Part shown: positions 61,501 to 64,000 of the stretch, in pieces | Position numbering within the stretch: position 1 is the stretch's first letter | How the letters are laid out: each line of letters starts with the position of its first letter | Source of the DNA: Cerioporus squamosus | Taxonomy: Eukaryota > Basidiomycota > Agaricomycetes > Polyporales > Polyporaceae | Assembly (NCBI GenBank): GCA_022592435.1 | Contig: JABYQS010000081.1 | Location: 62,001-126,000, forward strand | Length of the DNA stretch: 64,000 nucleotides | Direction: 5' to 3' | Notes under the pieces: model-generated | Told to the model about the DNA's origin: nothing | Seen by the model: only the letters and a program-made list of their open reading frames with translations | The model's database searches: none | Translations under genes and position numbers: made by a program

Positions 61501-62107
61501 GTGTTCGAGTCGGAGCGGGGCTCGCGGAGTGCGAACAAAGAGATCTGGTGGCATCGCCACTGTAGGCGCTCTTACTCCCTTCAACTCCTCGTGTAACCAC
61601 CTCGCTTGGCAGGCTGTCCATCTGGATGAATACCAACCTGAAGTTCACTGCAAATGGTCCAAGGGACAGGACACATCTACGAATGATAAAAACACGACAC
61701 TCGGGCTTGGCCTCGCACCTGCAACCACCGCGCCAGCAGGCCACCCACCCCACACCGAACCCCAGCGGTACCGTCCAGTACCATATGCTTTGGTGTTGAG
61801 CCCTCCAGTATGCGGCACCTTCCAATCACGATGAATCTTCGATATATCGGACGTCTGTGTACATCTGACTATGATCCCAAATACATATATACACACGTTT
61901 CGTCGCTCGCATGTCGTTCCTCCGCTGCGTGCTGCTAGTCGCCCTCAGGGCACGCAAGCCCCACTGTGTAACCCCTCACCTAGTATGCAGGATGCCGCCA
62001 GATCTACCGCCTGGAAGATGAACAACTATCCATGTCGAAATGCAGCGATGATCGTGCCATATTGCATCTTGGCTACTCCGCCGACCGCCGTCTCTCCGCG
62101 CGCACAC
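61501..62107. other. Intergenic between the hAT element and P450-2
   Basis: On the minus strand an open frame from the ATG at 61554 runs into the element at 61501 in the same frame as FunK1-2. The rest is the 3' flank of P450-2. No other gene is seen. Confidence 0.45.
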
Positions 62108-64000
62108 TTACTTCGCCAACGAGACGCGGAGCGGCATGGCGAAACCGAGGTCTTCCTTGCCTTCTACGACAGGCACCATCAAGACCGCAGGGGTACGCTT
62201 GATGCGCGGCGCGGGGTCAGGGAGCGCGAACTCGAACGTTTCGAGTATCTCAGCCGCGACCGCCTGCAGCTGGTAGACACTGCGTAGACTTGACGTTAGT
62301 CTGGAGCAAAGAGCAGATGCGAGCGCACGTACGCGAAGCGCCATCTGGAAAGAGATAGCAGTCAGTCTTGCGGTACATGATACCTATACTGAACCGAGAT
62401 GGACACTCACCCGATGCATGCGCGGATACCAGCGGCTTGAGAGCGACCGTCAGCACGTCACCTATCGCCAAGGAAAGTCACAGCTAGACTCACAGAACGT
62501 CAACCTAGATGCCAAGGTATCAGCGATGTAGTCGCCGGAGAGTCCTGAACTCAGTGACACTCACAAGTTTGCATACACCCCAAGCCTGTGCTGCTTCTCC
62601 GACTCGATCCGGAAGAACCTCTCCGGGATCCACTGGTCGGCGTCTTCGCCCCACACGGAAGTCAACCTAAAACATGCTCTGCTTCTGTACCTTGTCATCC
62701 GAAGGGTGAAGGAGATGTACTCACCGATTGTACCCGCAGAAGGAGGTGATCACCGTCTGTCCCTTGTAGATCGGGATTTCAGTGAGGATTTTGCCGTCAG
62801 TACCGACGACGGGCTCCGAGAGCGGGATAACGTCGTCCTTGCCAGCGACGCGCCAGAGGCAGTACACGACCGGATGGAAACGCAGAGTCTCCTGCAATCA
62901 CACCGAAGTCAGCTCTGCGAGAGTGATGCAACGCGCGAACGGGAAACTAACCTTGATTGCAGCAATCAGGTACTTCATGCTGTCCAGGTCCTCCACCGTG
63001 AATGTCGGGTCTGGGCGCTCACTCGCGATGGCGCGCACTGCACGAATCTCCTCGCGGATGCGGGTCTGGTACTCGGGGTGCTTGCTGAGTTCGTAGAGCA
63101 TCCAACTGAGCGTGCTCGACGCCGTCTCCTGGGCCGCAGAGGTGAGGTGGTGCATCTGCGCGAGGACCTCCTTCTCCGTAAGACGGTAGCGTTGGTCCTC
63201 GGCATCGTTCGCCTTAACTGGAGACACGGAACGATGTGTTAGGCTGGGCGCGTGTGCACACAAGTTGAGGGGGGCTTACTGAGGATGCTCATGACGTCGC
63301 GCTTGCCGTCGCGATCCGCCTTCTCTTCGTCCGCGTTGGAATGGTAGAGGTCTCTGCCGATGGCCTCGAACATCTCGTTGAGGTTCTTCGCCCTGCGGTA
63401 TGCGCGCGCCGGCGTATACTTGGTGTACTCGAGAACCTTCTGCGGGAACCACTCGAAGATACCCCGGTAGAGCATGGCCAGCTTCGTCGGGTTCATCTGC
63501 ACGTCCTGACTGATATGGGATGAACATGGTCAGGAGCAAGGTTTGAGTCGATAGTGTCATACTCACACAATAGTGGCGTATTCATTAGCCAGAGGGTTCT
63601 TGGCATCGTCGAGTGCGCCGAAGTCGTAGTCGAAGGCCGCTGTATATTAAAGTAAGCATGCTGAACTGGGCACGGGCACGGCGGAGTGTGCACAGTACTG
63701 TACCTTCGCCGATGATGTCCAGGGAACCGCGTGCCAACCACTGATTGACGAGAATGACCGGATCCTTGGGAATCTGTTCCTTCCACTTGCCGATGAGCTA
63801 TCCGTATGTTTGTGAGCGTCGGGATGATCGCGGAGCGGTAGCGGAGATATCTGACCTTGACAGCGGTGCGCTGGAAGAGGGGAACAAATGTCCGCAGCTG
63901 TTGGGCGCTGAAAGCGGGGTTCATGACCTTCCGATGACGTTGATGCACCGACCCTGAGAAGAACCGCTGTTAGCCTCCGCGGGAACGTTAACCAGCAGGA
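62108..64000 (-). CDS. Cytochrome P450 monooxygenase (P450-2), 5' end outside window
   Basis: Partial gene whose visible part starts within HQRHRKVMNPAFSAQQLRTF. It is a paralogue of P450-1: AFDYDFGALDDAKNPLANEY, LAMLYRGIFEWFPQKVLEY, YHSNADEEKADRDGKRDVMS; I-helix HLTSAAQETASSTLSW, with Ala where P450-1 has Gly (AAQET against AGQET); ETLRFHP; VWGEDADQWIPERFF; heme loop AGIRACIG; and C terminus EDLGFAMPLRVSLAK, with stop at 62108. Introns fall at the same places as in P450-1. The two genes are on opposite strands, flanking a tRNA and FunK1-2. Confidence 0.9.

Overview
The window is GC-rich nuclear DNA from a filamentous basidiomycete. Genes carry many short GT-AG introns. They include a secreted laccase, two FunK1-type kinases, two related microsomal-type P450s and a basidiomycete PA-clan protease-like protein. 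Together these suggest a wood- or litter-decaying Agaricomycete, possibly Polyporales; the order is inference. Much of the coding sequence is split into short exons, so several genes were rebuilt by following conserved protein blocks across splice sites and checking that exon lengths sum to whole codons.

Left third (1-22 kb). The 3' part of an FHA/Chk2-type kinase gene runs off the left edge. Next come a laccase (minus), RNA polymerase III subunit RPC25 (minus, six exons), a mitochondrial pyrimidine-nucleotide carrier (plus), a relic of the Chk2-type kinase family, a tRNA-Ile(AAT), a frame-broken PA-clan serine-protease-like gene, DNA polymerase delta subunit 4 (plus), a large NTO1/BRPF-type PHD-bromo-PWWP protein (minus) and ARP2 (plus). 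RPC25/carrier and NTO1/ARP2 are head-to-head pairs, and POLD4/NTO1 converge. This part is mostly housekeeping.

Middle (22.7-39.5 kb). Four further FHA-kinase paralogues (Rad53/Cds1/Chk2 architecture) lie on the minus strand, split 2+2 by a FAD-dependent monooxygenase and a compact inverted-repeat (MITE-like) element. They are followed by a FunK1 kinase. With the left-edge gene and the relic there are six loci of this kinase family. One copy has DFN in place of DFG.

Right (40-64 kb). This part is accessory. It has three more paralogues of the FAD monooxygenase, two Ser/Thr/Pro-rich single-pass membrane proteins arranged head-to-head, two cytochrome P450s of one subfamily (the second cut by the right edge), a second tRNA-Ile(AAT), and a second FunK1 gene. 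That FunK1 gene has a 562-bp hAT-type element with an intact 8-bp target duplication at its 5' end. The repeated FAD monooxygenases and P450s suggest an oxidative detoxification or secondary-metabolism neighbourhood, but no backbone synthase is visible. The main theme is local gene amplification (kinases, monooxygenases, P450s, FunK1) with fresh and decayed copies side by side.
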